64,000 bases of DNA from contig NZ_CP150918.1 in NCBI RefSeq assembly GCF_039908635.1, positions 4,604,001-4,668,000 on the forward strand, in the 5' to 3' direction. Both the position numbers and the translations under genes were made by a program. Below the pieces are notes generated by a model. That model saw nothing but the letters and a program-made list of their open reading frames with translations. It ran no database searches and was not told the origin of the DNA. Positions 17,363-30,500 of the stretch are shown here, piece by piece. The first letter of the stretch is position 1. Every line of letters starts with the position of its first letter. This DNA is from Pseudomonas purpurea. Its GTDB lineage: Bacteria > Pseudomonadota > Gammaproteobacteria > Pseudomonadales > Pseudomonadaceae.

Positions 17363-18738
17363 CACGCCACCTCGATGGCGGCCATCAGGCCGGTTTCCAT
17401 GTGGTCGATCACGTGGCAGTGGAACATCCACACCCCTGGGTTATCCGCCACCAACGCCACTTGGGCGCGCTCGTTCTTGCCCAGCAGGTAGGTGTCGGTG
17501 AAGTACGGGGTGATCTTCTTGCGGTTCGAGGCGATGACTTTGAAGCTCATGCCGTGCAAGTGGATCGGGTGCTGATACTGGGTCATGTTCTTCAATTCGA
17601 AAATGTAGGTCTTGCCTTTCTTGAGCGTCGCAATCGGCCGGTCGGCGCAGGTCTTGTCGGTGATGTCCCAGGCCCGGCCGTTGATCTGCCAGAGGCTCGG
17701 CGGCTTGCCGTTGTCGACGTTCACCGACACCGAACCAACCCACTCGAAATTGAAGTTGAGTTTCTCGGCGTTGGCCATGTCCGGCTCGGAGATCGGGTTG
17801 GCCGGCAGGGCCGGTGGCCACTCGGTCGGCGCGTCGGTGTTGGCCACCGAGCGGAACGTGCCCAGGCGCACCGGGCCGTTGCGCAAGGACAACTCTTCGC
17901 CCGCCTTGGGTGCCTTGATCGCCAGGCAAATGCGCATGCCCGGGCCCAGCCAGTATTCCTTGCCCATCGGGCGCGGTTCGATCGGGTTGCCGTCCAGCGC
18001 ATAGATCTGCGCCTCAACGCCCGGAATGTTGATGCGATAGGTCAGGGTGTTATCGAGGTTCAGCAAGCGCACCCGGGTGATCTGCCCGGCCGGCAACTCG
18101 ACCACGGCTTGCGACACGCCGTTGATGGTCGACAAGCGCCCGGCCGTCCCGCCGCGAGCGGCTTCGCGAGGAACGCTGAACGCAACGAAGGCGCCCTCTT
18201 CATCGACGTGCCAGCTCTTGAGGCTCAGCGTTTTCTCGAACTTGAAACCGGTGGGCTCGCGCTCTTCGATAATCAGCGGCCCGACCAATCCGCGACCGAG
18301 CTCTTCGCTGCTGTTCACATGCGGGTGATACCAGTAGCTGCCGGCGTCCGGCACGCGGAATTTGTAGTCGAAGTATTCGCCCGGCAGCACCGGAAGCTGG
18401 GAGACGTAAGGCACGCCGTCCATCTCCAGCGGCAGGCGGATGCCGTGCCAGTGAATGGTGGTCGCCACCGGCAAGTGGTTGATGAAACGCACCCGCAGCC
18501 ACTCGCCCTGACGCACGCGCAATTCGGTGCCCGGCGCCGATGGACCAAAGGCCCAGGCCTCGGTCTTGTGGCCCGGCACCAGTTCGACGTCCAGCGGTGC
18601 GGCGATCAGTTCGTAATCGTGCCCGGCCTGTTCGTCGGCCATTTTCCCCAGCCAGTAACGCGATGCGCCGCCGGCTCCCACGCCAACCACTACAAGACCG
18701 GTCAAACCACCGAGTATTTGTCGACGGGTAAAGGACAT
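17362..18738 (-). CDS. cumA: Tat-exported multicopper oxidase, CumA-like
   Basis: The 458-residue protein starts with a twin-arginine signal (SFTRRQILGG then a hydrophobic run), so it folds in the cytoplasm and is exported. Copper-ligand motifs are present in order: HWHG (His96, His98), WYHPH (His138, His140), HPIHLHGMSF, and C-terminal HCHVIDHMETGL. The type 1 axial position is Leu or a nearby Met. Length and start match CumA, once linked to Mn(II) oxidation in P. putida GB-1, though CumA is also present in strains that do not oxidise Mn. Start ATG 18738 is set by the Tat motif. It is coupled to tadA. Substrate unproven. Confidence 0.87.
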   Translation of the reverse strand: MSFTRRQILGGLTGLVVVGVGAGGASRYWLGKMADEQAGHDYELIAAPLDVELVPGHKTEAWAFGPSAPGTELRVRQGEWLRVRFINHLPVATTIHWHGIRLPLEMDGVPYVSQLPVLPGEYFDYKFRVPDAGSYWYHPHVNSSEELGRGLVGPLIIEEREPTGFKFEKTLSLKSWHVDEEGAFVAFSVPREAARGGTAGRLSTINGVSQAVVELPAGQITRVRLLNLDNTLTYRINIPGVEAQIYALDGNPIEPRPMGKEYWLGPGMRICLAIKAPKAGEELSLRNGPVRLGTFRSVANTDAPTEWPPALPANPISEPDMANAEKLNFNFEWVGSVSVNVDNGKPPSLWQINGRAWDITDKTCADRPIATLKKGKTYIFELKNMTQYQHPIHLHGMSFKVIASNRKKITPYFTDTYLLGKNERAQVALVADNPGVWMFHCHVIDHMETGLMAAIEVA

Positions 18739-18845
18739 GGACTCAACTACCTCACGTATCAGCGGCGGACCTGCGCCCGCAAAAGGCGAATACGATACAC
18801 CTGCGATTGCGAAACAGTAAGGGCGGCAAAGGGACACACATCACC

Positions 18846-18977
18846 TGTGGCGAGGGCGCTTGCTCCCGCTGGGACGCGAAGCGGCCCTAAAACCTGCAAT
18901 CGCATTCCATCAGACACCACGCGCTGGATGGTTTTACGACTGCTTCGCAGTCGAGCGGGAGCAAGCTCCCTCGCCAC
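18846..18977. repeat. REPIN, GTGGCGAGGG family
   Basis: TGTGGCGAGGGCGCTTGCTC and inverted GAGCAAGCTCCCTCGCCAC bracket about 90 bases. It lies just past the tre operon's last gene and upstream of the multicopper oxidase gene. The two arms differ (GCGC versus GAGC). Confidence 0.9.
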
Positions 18978-18986
18978 TGGATTCGG

Positions 18987-19274
18987 TTACGCGTCCAATC
19001 CAGTGATCAAATGCACCACACCACCCGGCAACGTCATCACTCCCGGCACACCCGCTGCGCGCAAGGCGTTCTCGTCCAGCCGGGTGGCATCCTTCAACTC
19101 CACCCGCACCCGCGTCAACGCCACCGGCTGCTGCGACTTGAGGTTATCCCCACCCCCCAACGCGGCCACAATATCCGGCGCCAATCCGGACTCAACCTGC
19201 GCCACCTTCGGCTCATCCACCACCAGGTCCGGGGTCAGGGCCTTCCAGAACGCCCGCTGCATTTTCTCGAACAT
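18987..19274 (-). CDS. PTS EIIB-like protein lacking the active-site cysteine
   Basis: The 95-residue protein has the fold signature of glucose-family EIIB domains: LAPDIVAALGGGDNL (residues 31-45) then TRVRVELKD (54-62) and a C-terminal VPGVMTLPGGVVHLI. In TreB of this same locus the corresponding string is LGGADNLEQAAHCVTRLRL with Cys28 as phospho-acceptor. Here the position two before the T-R is Ala52, so it cannot carry the phosphocysteine. The gene starts two bases after the fused EIIA-HPr-EI gene, hence is co-translated. It may be a regulatory or scaffold domain rather than a transport component; decay of a real EIIB is an alternative. Confidence 0.75.
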   Translation of the reverse strand: MFEKMQRAFWKALTPDLVVDEPKVAQVESGLAPDIVAALGGGDNLKSQQPVALTRVRVELKDATRLDENALRAAGVPGVMTLPGGVVHLITGLDA

Positions 19275-19276
19275 GC

Positions 19277-21814
19277 TCAGTTCTCCAGAGCCAATGAAGT
19301 ATCGACAGTGGCCGCGTGATACAGGCGCAGCGCCTCGCGCACCTGATCGGCGCTTTCCAGGCCCAGCACTTGCTGGGCAATCGCCTGGCAATCGACCAGG
19401 TCGACCTCGCGAACCACGGCTTTGACCGCCGGAATCAGCGGCACGCTGACCGACAGCTCATCCACGCCCAACCCCAGCAACAGCGGCACCGCCAGGGTTT
19501 CCGAAGCGAGCGCGCCACACACACCGACCCACTTGCCATGGGCGTGCGCGGCTTTGACGGTGCTGGCGATCAGGCGCAGCACCGAGGGGTGAAAACTGTC
19601 GGCCTGGCTGGCCAATCGCGGGTGATCACGGTCCATGGCCAGGGTGTATTGAGTCAGGTCGTTGGTGCCGATGGAGAAGAAGTCCACCTCGGGGGCAAAC
19701 AGATCAGCCATCAATGCGGCGGCCGGGACTTCAATCATGATGCCCAGCTTCGGCAGTTCCGTGAGCCCGAGGGCCAGCGCCTCTTCTTCCAGCATCTGCC
19801 GCGCCAGACGCAGCTCCGACAGCTGACTGACCATCGGCAGCATGATGTGCAGGCGCGCCAGCGCCGCGCTGCTCAAAATCGCCCGCAACTGCTCGCGTAG
19901 CAACTGCGGCCGCTCCAGGCACAGGCGAATCCCGCGCATGCCCAAAAACGGATTGGTCTCGCTGTCCATCGGCACGTACGCCAGAGGCTTGTCGCCGCCC
20001 ACGTCCAGGGTCCGTACCACCAGATTGCGTTGCGGGCCGAGGGCGCGGGCGATGGCGCTGTAGGTCTGGGCTTGCTCGTCATACGTCGGCGCGCTGTGGC
20101 GCTCCAGGTACAGGAACTCCGAACGCAGCAAGCCAACGCCTGCGCCGCCCAGGCTCAGGGCCTGCTCGACTTCGGCCAGCGAGGCGACGTTGGCCGTGAC
20201 CTCGATGTGATGACCGTCGCGGGTGGTGGCCGCCAGCGCTGCGTCTTGCAGCTCACGCTGGTGACGCTGGCGTTGCTGTTGATGCTGATGGTGCAGCGCT
20301 TCGATGGCCGATAACGTCGGGTTCAGGTGCAATTCACCTTTGTCGGCATCGAGCAGCACTTGCGTGCCGCTGGCCAGTGTCAGCACTTCAAGGGGCAAGC
20401 CGCACACCGCCGGCAAACCGAAGGCCCTGGCGAGGATCGCCACATGGCTGGTCGCGCCGCCGCCCACCGTGGCAAACCCCACGACTTTACGAGTGTCCAG
20501 GCCTGCGGTCTGCGACGGGGTGAGTTGTTCGGCGATCAGGATCGCCTGCTCCGGCAAGTCCCAGGCACTCTCCTGCACCCCGAGAATCAGTTTGAGCACC
20601 CGTTGGCCGACATCGGCAAGGTCCAGCGCCCGTTCGGCCAGCAACGTGCTGCCCAGGCTGTTGAACAGCGCCGACGTTGCTTCGGTGGCGCCCCGCCAGG
20701 CGAATGCCGCGCTCTTGCCCTCGGCCATCGACGCCTGGGCCTGCTCCAACAGACTCGGGTCTTGCAGCAGTTCCTGATGAGCCTGGAAAATCCCTGCCTG
20801 AGCCTCGCCGACGGCGTTGTCACGCAAGGTCTGCAACGCTTGGTCCGCCAGCCTCAAGGCCTGCGTCAAACGTGCGCGCTCAACCGTTTGATCCGCGCCG
20901 AACTCATCCACCTCAAAGCGCTGCTGCGCCACCTGCACCACCCGGCCAAACGCCGAACCTGGCGAGGCACAAACACCGCGCAGCAGGTTCATCGATGACA
21001 CGGGAATCGCCACAATCGGCTCGCTCTTCACCGGCGCCATCAGCGTTTCACCGCACCCGGCCGCCAGCAACTCCACCAGGGTGTTGATCGCCTGTTCGGC
21101 ATCCTCGCCCACGGCGCTGACCTGCACCGCATCGCCCTGCACCGTTTGCAGCGCCATGATCGCCACCAATGACTTGGCGTTGGCGCTGACCGTTTGTTTG
21201 TGCAGGCAAATGTTCGCGGCAAAGCCCTTCGCCGCTTGCGCGAAAATCGCCGCCGGACGCGCGTGCAGGCCATTGGGGTTGGGCAGGTTCACCGGTTTGG
21301 AGAACAACGCCTCGCCCTCCTCCTGCGCCGCAACGGCTGTGCGCTCCGCTGAAACATTCACCGTCAGCAAGGGCTGCCCGCTCGCCACCAGACCGCTGTC
21401 CGGCATCAACAGGCTGAACGGCTCGCCGCTGACCAGCAGCATCAAGGTCAGCAGGCTGCGTGCATGCACGGCCACGTAATCGGCATCGAACTCGATCAAC
21501 GGCTGCCCGGCCTCCACGCGCTGACCTTCCTCGACCAACGCACTGAACCCCTTGCCCGCCAGGTTCACCGTGTCCAGGCCGATGTGCAGCAACACCTGCA
21601 CACCGTTGTCGTCAGTGATGCTGATGGCATGCCCGGTGTGCTGAAGGTTGCTGACCACCCCGGCCAGCGGCGCGCAGAGGGTCTGCGAGGTCGGATCGAT
21701 GCACAGGCCATCGCCGATCACGCGGCTGGCGAACACCGGGTCCGGCACCTGATCGAGCGGCATCAGCAGCCCGGACAGCGGCGCCAGCAGTTGCAGTGGT
21801 TGGGTTGTGGTCAT
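19277..21814 (-). CDS. Fused PTS phosphotransfer protein EIIA-HPr-EI
   Basis: The 845-residue protein combines three PTS modules. Residues 1-150 are a glucose-type EIIA (LLHIGLDTVNL, active His77); 170-255 an HPr (NGLHARPAA, His184); the rest an enzyme I (GGATSHVAILARAFGLPAVCG with His457, and the C-terminal PEP-binding barrel). It thus carries phosphate from PEP to an EIIB. TreB nearby has EIIB and EIIC but no EIIA, so this protein can supply the missing steps for trehalose. The ATG at 21814 has AGGTG upstream; 54 residues of open frame before it have no family similarity. Similar fusions are NagF and FruB, but the context here is trehalose. Confidence 0.9.
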   Translation of the reverse strand: MTTTQPLQLLAPLSGLLMPLDQVPDPVFASRVIGDGLCIDPTSQTLCAPLAGVVSNLQHTGHAISITDDNGVQVLLHIGLDTVNLAGKGFSALVEEGQRVEAGQPLIEFDADYVAVHARSLLTLMLLVSGEPFSLLMPDSGLVASGQPLLTVNVSAERTAVAAQEEGEALFSKPVNLPNPNGLHARPAAIFAQAAKGFAANICLHKQTVSANAKSLVAIMALQTVQGDAVQVSAVGEDAEQAINTLVELLAAGCGETLMAPVKSEPIVAIPVSSMNLLRGVCASPGSAFGRVVQVAQQRFEVDEFGADQTVERARLTQALRLADQALQTLRDNAVGEAQAGIFQAHQELLQDPSLLEQAQASMAEGKSAAFAWRGATEATSALFNSLGSTLLAERALDLADVGQRVLKLILGVQESAWDLPEQAILIAEQLTPSQTAGLDTRKVVGFATVGGGATSHVAILARAFGLPAVCGLPLEVLTLASGTQVLLDADKGELHLNPTLSAIEALHHQHQQQRQRHQRELQDAALAATTRDGHHIEVTANVASLAEVEQALSLGGAGVGLLRSEFLYLERHSAPTYDEQAQTYSAIARALGPQRNLVVRTLDVGGDKPLAYVPMDSETNPFLGMRGIRLCLERPQLLREQLRAILSSAALARLHIMLPMVSQLSELRLARQMLEEEALALGLTELPKLGIMIEVPAAALMADLFAPEVDFFSIGTNDLTQYTLAMDRDHPRLASQADSFHPSVLRLIASTVKAAHAHGKWVGVCGALASETLAVPLLLGLGVDELSVSVPLIPAVKAVVREVDLVDCQAIAQQVLGLESADQVREALRLYHAATVDTSLALEN

Positions 21815-21875
21815 GACGTCACCTGCGGTTTTGTTCTTTGAAGTGCCGATGGAGCGCGAGCCCCGCCAGCATCGC

Positions 21876-24838
<2,963 letters not shown>

Positions 24839-24878
24839 GGCTCAAATCCTTAAATAAATGCGCTGAGCATTGTTCATT

Positions 24879-25010
24879 TGTGGCGAGGGAGCTTGCTCCC
24901 GCTGGGCTGCGCAGCGGCCCAAGAACTAGTAAATGCATTTAGCCAAGCACACCGCGCCAGCCGGTTTACGGCTGCTTCGCAGCCGAACGGGAGCAAGCTC
25001 CCTCGCCACA
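24879..25010. repeat. REPIN inside the tre operon
   Basis: TGTGGCGAGGGAGCTTGCTC and inverted GAGCAAGCTCCCTCGCCACA are separated by about 90 bases. It fills most of the 188-base gap between treB and treC, where it could act as an RNA hairpin that lowers or stabilises downstream expression. Confidence 0.9.
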
Positions 25011-25026
25011 GGTGTGCCCTGCCTGG

Positions 25027-26469
25027 TTAAGCAACGCGATACCCAGGCCGGACGATTTTCATGCTCAAGCCACAGGTCAAAACAAACGGCACAACCATCG
25101 CAATGATCATCCCGACCACAAACATCGGAATGAACTGCGGGATGATCGAGATGAAACCGGGTAACCCGCCGACGCCAATCGCCGAGGCCTGGACCTTGTT
25201 CAGCGACAGGAACATGCAGCCCAGCGCCGACCCCAGCAGGGCGGCGTAGAACGGAAACTTGTAGCGCAGGTTGACGCCGAACATCGCCGGTTCCGTGATG
25301 CCGAAGTAAGCGGAAATCGCCGAGGTCGAGGCCATGCTTTTGTCCCGCGCATTGCGGCTCATGTAGAACACTCCGAGTGCCGCGCTGCCCTGTGCGAGGT
25401 TGGACATGACGATCATCGGCCAGATGAACGTGCCGCCCTGGGTGGAGATCAGTTGCAGGTCGACAGCAAGAAACATGTGGTGCATGCCGGTGATCACCAG
25501 CGGTGCATAGAGCAGGCCGAAAATCGCCCCGCCGACCATCGGCGCCAGGTCAAACAGGGTGACCACGCCTTCGGTGATCAGAATCCCCAGGTGCCGGGTC
25601 ACCGGGCCAATCACGGCCAGCGCCAGCACACCGGTGACGACGATGGTGGTGATCGGCACTACCAGCAGTTGGATGGCATTCGGTACCCGTGCCCGCAGCC
25701 ATTTTTCGATGACGCTCATCACATAGGCCGCCAGCAGGATCGGCAGGATCTGCCCCTGATAACCGACTTTCTCGATCTTGAACCAGCCAAAAATATCGAA
25801 GTACGGCAGGCTCTGACCATCCAGCCCGGCCACCGCTTTGCCGTAGTTCCAGGCGTTCAGCAGATCGGGGTGAACCAGCATCAGGCCCAGGACGATGCCG
25901 AGGATTTCACTGCCGCCAAAGCGCTTGGCCGCCGACCAGCCCACCAGCGCCGGGAGGAATACGAACGAGGTGTTGGCCATCAGGTTGATCAGGCTCCAGA
26001 CACCGTCCAGCGTCGGGTAAGCCTCAAGCAGGGTTTTGTCCGTGATGAACATGCCCTTGGCGCCGATCAGGTTGTTCACGCCCATCAGCAGGCCGGCAAT
26101 GATCAGCGCCGGCAGGATCGGCATGAACACATCGGAGAACACCCGCACCAGACGCTGCATGGCGTTGGTCTTGTCGGCGCCCTTCTGTTTCACGTCGGCG
26201 ATGGTCGAGGCCGCAAGGCCGGTCTGCTGGCGGAGTTCGGCGTAGACCTTCTCCACTTCGCCAGGGCCAATGACCACCTGGAACAAACCACCGGTGAAGA
26301 ACGAACCTTTGACCAGATCGATTTGATTCAGCGTCGCGCTGTCGACCAGGCCAGGGTCTTTGAGGGCCAGGCGCAGACGCGTGACGCAATGCGCGGCCTG
26401 TTCAAGGTTATCGGCGCCACCGAGGCTCTGGAGCAGCTCGCGGGCGATAGTCGGATAATCGTGGCTCAT
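25027..26469 (-). CDS. treB: Trehalose-specific PTS permease EIIBC
   Basis: TreB imports and phosphorylates trehalose to trehalose 6-phosphate. The 480-residue protein starts with an EIIB domain (LGGADNLEQAAHCVTRLRL, phospho-acceptor Cys28) followed by about ten membrane helices of the EIIC domain from residue 110 (VFMPILPALIIAGLLMG). The conserved GITEPAMFGVNLRYKFPF segment is present. No EIIA domain follows, as in E. coli TreB, so phosphate must come from a separate EIIA, most likely the fused protein in this operon. Divergent from treR across a region with two dyads. Confidence 0.93.
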   Translation of the reverse strand: MSHDYPTIARELLQSLGGADNLEQAAHCVTRLRLALKDPGLVDSATLNQIDLVKGSFFTGGLFQVVIGPGEVEKVYAELRQQTGLAASTIADVKQKGADKTNAMQRLVRVFSDVFMPILPALIIAGLLMGVNNLIGAKGMFITDKTLLEAYPTLDGVWSLINLMANTSFVFLPALVGWSAAKRFGGSEILGIVLGLMLVHPDLLNAWNYGKAVAGLDGQSLPYFDIFGWFKIEKVGYQGQILPILLAAYVMSVIEKWLRARVPNAIQLLVVPITTIVVTGVLALAVIGPVTRHLGILITEGVVTLFDLAPMVGGAIFGLLYAPLVITGMHHMFLAVDLQLISTQGGTFIWPMIVMSNLAQGSAALGVFYMSRNARDKSMASTSAISAYFGITEPAMFGVNLRYKFPFYAALLGSALGCMFLSLNKVQASAIGVGGLPGFISIIPQFIPMFVVGMIIAMVVPFVLTCGLSMKIVRPGYRVA

Positions 26470-26491
26470 GCTTTTTCATCCACATTGTTTT

Positions 26492-26499
26492 TTGTTGTT
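26492..26499 (-). promoter_or_regulatory. Hfq/Crc CA motif in the treB leader
   Basis: Minus-strand AACAACAA, an exact AAYAAYAA match, lies 22 bases upstream of the treB ATG. The leader continues AAAAAACAATG before the ribosome binding site. Suggests catabolite repression of trehalose uptake by Hfq-Crc. Inference from consensus only. Confidence 0.5.
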
Positions 26500-26522
26500 G
26501 GCAGCACGCCGAAGCGAAAAGT

Positions 26523-26564
26523 ACTCGTCTGTACGAGTTAAAGCAACAACTCGTACAGACGAGC
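26523..26564. promoter_or_regulatory. Paired dyad operators, probably for TreR
   Basis: ACTCGTCTGTACGAGT (26523-26538) and ACTCGTACAGACGAGC (26549-26564) are each near-perfect dyads with CTCGT/ACGAG arms, and they are inverted copies of each other. Their centres are 26 bp apart. They sit between treB and treR, the usual place for a GntR-type TreR to control both. Confidence 0.65.
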
Positions 26565-26696
26565 TTGCTTTTGTTTATCCACGACCCGACCAGTGGCGAC
26601 ATTCCTGACAGTCGTGACGAACCCGACGTCTGCGCAATAGACAAACCGGCACGCGTTCCCTAAGGTTCCTGCCTTGAGCACAACCCGGCCATTCCC

Positions 26697-27401
26697 ATGA
26701 GTAAGTACAACCAGATCTACAGCGATCTGCTTGCCAGCATCAGCACCGAACGCCTGGAACGCGGCGCCCGCCTGCCTTCCGAAACCGAATTGATGGACAG
26801 CTACCAGGCCAGCCGCGGCACCGTGCGCAAGGCCATCGAACTGCTTCAGGAACGCGGCTTCGCCCAGAAAATCCACGGCAAAGGCACCTTCGTGCTGTCG
26901 CCCAACCCGATCGAGTTTCAGCTCGGCGGCATCGTCAGCTTCCAGGAAACCTACCCACGGCTGGGCAACGACGTCAGCACCGAAGTCGTCGAGTTCGAAC
27001 AGATCCCGCTTCAGGGCGCCCTGCTGGAACACCTCAGCGCCGAAGAAGGCTGCCTGATCACACGGATCAAACGGGTGCGGCGCATCGACGGCAAACGGGT
27101 CATCCTCGACATCAACCACTTCGTCGCCGAGCTGATTCCGGGGCTTGATCGCGAAATCGCCGAACACTCGATCTACGCCTTCATCGAGCAAACCCTGCAA
27201 TTGCAGATCAGCTACGCGCAACGCACCATCGAAGCCGTACCGCGCAGCAAGGACGACCAGCAACACCTGGACCTCGACGGCCAGAGCCATGTGATCGTGG
27301 TCAGCAACCAGACCTTTTTGCAGGATGGTCGCCAGTTCGAGTACACCGAATCGCGGCATACCCTGGACAAGTTCTACTTTTCGGACATTGCACGGCGCTG
27401 A
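26697..27401 (+). CDS. treR: Trehalose operon regulator, GntR/HutC family
   Basis: The 234-residue protein has an N-terminal winged helix (GARLPSETELMDSYQASRGTVRKAIELLQERGF, about residues 22-54) with the KIHGKGTFV wing, and a UTRA ligand domain (from about 85, ending ESRHTLDKFYF). Family members bind DNA until trehalose 6-phosphate releases them. It is divergent from treB with two dyad sites in between. Length is normal for TreR. The 136 bases after it lead to the toxin-like gene with no clear terminator. Confidence 0.9.
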   Translation: MSKYNQIYSDLLASISTERLERGARLPSETELMDSYQASRGTVRKAIELLQERGFAQKIHGKGTFVLSPNPIEFQLGGIVSFQETYPRLGNDVSTEVVEFEQIPLQGALLEHLSAEEGCLITRIKRVRRIDGKRVILDINHFVAELIPGLDREIAEHSIYAFIEQTLQLQISYAQRTIEAVPRSKDDQQHLDLDGQSHVIVVSNQTFLQDGRQFEYTESRHTLDKFYFSDIARR

Positions 27402-27537
27402 GCCTGACTCAAGCACTCGCCCTGTCCTGCTGCTTCTATCAGCAACTGACGAGCGCCAGCTACCCAGTGCCTTACAGATGGAACCGATGCCCCTTGAGAT
27501 AGTGAGCGCCCACAAGCGACCTCTCAAGGAGAGCATC

Positions 27538-30500
27538 ATGGACGATACTCAAGACATACACCTGCCCAACGCCGCCGATGCGTTGGCACTCAAGGCCCTG
27601 ATCCCGGATCTGGTTGCCGATTGCCCCGATATGTATGCCATGGCGTACCAGGTCGCCAAAGACATTCTCGTTCAGCACCAGATCACCGACATCGAGCCCG
27701 ACAAGGTCTACTGGCATCGTTTTCGGGCCGCGCAGAGCAGTTCGAAGACCTTTACCGGCTGGCAGCATGTGTTCGAAAAACCCAGGGAGTCGATGACCTT
27801 CCCGCAACTGGTCATGCAGCGTTTCAGCGTCCACGACCAGGACAACGCTGACCTGCTGGACACTGACAGCGGCTTCTATCGCGTCGGTGCGCAGGGCGAA
27901 AACTACGATGAAACCAACGAAGTTCGCCTGCATGCCAGGGATGCGCTGAAAGCCTTCTGGGACATCAACTTCAGCGACCGCTACAAAACGGCCATCGCGA
28001 CGTTCTGGGAAAAACACAGTGCCAACTTCCGCGCGCTGGCCAAGTGCACGTTCATCGCCAAAGCCATTGAAGACTACGAGAAGGGATACCTGACCCGCGA
28101 ACACTTCAGCCTGGTGCTCAGGGCAGCCACCGCAAATGTGAGCAGGCCACTCACCCGGCAAATGCTGCTGGACGAGGCACCATCGGGCAGCGGTTTATCG
28201 ATTCGCACGTTTTGCATTGATCAGTACGTGTCGACGGACATTTTCAGTATCACCGACGACCGTGACCTGAACATTCTCTACGTTCCAGGCGAACCCAGAG
28301 GATTTCACTGCTTTAACAAGGTCGAGGAGCTGCACGAATGGTTGGTCAATGAAGTCAAGGATGACGAAGGCCGTGAGCGCATGCTCATGCACTTCAAACA
28401 GGAAGAGCGCGACATTATTCAGGACAAGCCCACTTCACTGGGGCACAAGCTCACCAACTTCACCGGCATTGGCCTGATCATTCATGCGTTCGAGGAGACG
28501 GAAACCGAAAACATCGGCCTCACCCATGCCTATGACATATTGCCCGGCGACTATGCCGTCGCAGACCATCATTTGCTCCACTACCGTGGCGAGAAAGTTG
28601 TCGGTGATGCGTTCACCCACCTGAGCCGGTCCACCCATGAGCGCATGCTCAGCGACGGCAACTTCCTGCTGCACTCCAACGGCGAGATCCGCAAGCAACT
28701 CTGGATCGGCTATCTCAATGCCTTCAGCCACACCTTCGGGCCCATGGCCGCCCTTGCATGGCCCGCAGCACTGGTTGTCATCGGTGCCGGTATCGCCAAT
28801 GTTGGGCTTCACATCGACCAGGCCATCAACGGCCAGACCCCGGCCGAACGCAAGGCCGCAGTGACTGGCGCCATCCTTGGCAGCGTGGAGGTGCTGTTCA
28901 ACTTGCCGTTTCTGCGCGGCGCGGGCGAACTGGCTGAAGCGCTGGAGGCTGAAGAGGTACTCACGCCCGAGGAAGCGCTGAACGCAGAGGTTGCAACCGG
29001 CACCGTGCCACCGCCAGCCATCGAAGCCATTGCTCCTGGCCCGACCGACGCCGACATCCTGGCCCCTTTTGAAACCAACGAGATTCTTGACGGTTATGCC
29101 CCGGTCAGCAACGAAGGCACGTTACGGGGTATTTATCAGCCAGAAACGGGGGGTAACTACATCGCCATCAATGATAGTTTTTTCCAGGTGCGCTACAGCA
29201 ATGACCTGAAGCGCTGGGCAATCATCGACCCGGTCAACCCCTACTCCTTTTACCGCAACATTCCCGTGCGCCTGAATGAAGCCAGTGAATGGGTCCCTGT
29301 CACGCGTCCCGGTCTGGCCGGGGGTGGCAAATTTGCCGATCTGTTTGCCAGGGCCGAGCCGCCACTTCCGGACTTCGATGCCCCGGCGACTGCATACGAT
29401 GTTCCGCAGGACATCAAGCCAGCCCTCGAACAAGCGGCCAAGGGTATGGCCTCGAAGGGGGATTTGAAGGACGGCTTTATCAATCCCAACAACCCGGACG
29501 ATGAGCTGGAAGCCTTCAAGAGACTGCGCCGAGCGCTACACACCGACGCCCAGACCTTCTATTCACAACTGCAACTGCCACCCAGGCCGGCTATTCCATC
29601 GTTCATCCCGAATGCAAAGCTCAAGGACATCATCAAAACCATTTTCAAGCGGTCGCAGAGCCTGGTCATCGGTGAAAGTCACGCCAGCGTGGGCAGCAAG
29701 CAGTTTCTGGTCGAGAACATGAGCGTGCTGCGCACACAAAAGGTCAAAACCCTGTACATGGAGCATCTGCTGACCGATTTCCATCAGGCTGACCTGGACG
29801 TCTTCAACAGGACCGGGGTGATGTCCGAGAATCTGGAAAGCTACCTCAAGGACCTTGACGCAGGTTTCTCGACGGACCCCAGCGAACAATTCACCTTTGA
29901 ACAGGTGGTCAGGACGGCGCAAAAAAACCATATTCGCGTTCAGGCCATCGACTGTCTGGCCAGTTACCGCAGCGCCGGCATTCAGGGGGCAAATATTAAC
30001 TTTCGGCAAAAAATGATGAATTTCTTCGCCCGACAGGTGATCAGCGCCGACCAGACAGCCAGAGGCACGCACCTCTGGGTGGCATTGGTCGGTAACAGCC
30101 ACGCCAACACCTATGCCGGCGTGGCGGGGGTCAGTGAACTTGAAGGCAGCATCGGGCTGCGTATTGAAAGCGTGGGCCCGGATGAGCTCGGCGGTATCAA
30201 GGTCGACCCGGGGGTAGTCGACGAGCCGCGCCCAGGACAAGCGGCCGGTTTTGCCAAAAATGATTTATTACTGCAAATCCCGACGCCGAACAGCGTGATC
30301 CTGGCGCAAAGGCTGGAGGATGGCCTGCCCAGGCCTGGCATGTACACCCTCAGCACCAGTACCGGTGAACCCTTTCTGGTTCATCGCAGCAGAACCCTCA
30401 CCAACAGAGTCATCACCAGTAACGGCATCATCACCCGTGGCAAACTCGTTCGAACGCACATCAAGCATGATGCAGATGGGTACTACGTCGAACGGGATGC

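Noticed and set aside
27325..27537. Upstream extension of the toxin-like protein by 71 residues
   Set aside because: It overlaps the end of treR and the internal ATG at 27538 has a perfect AAGGAG.
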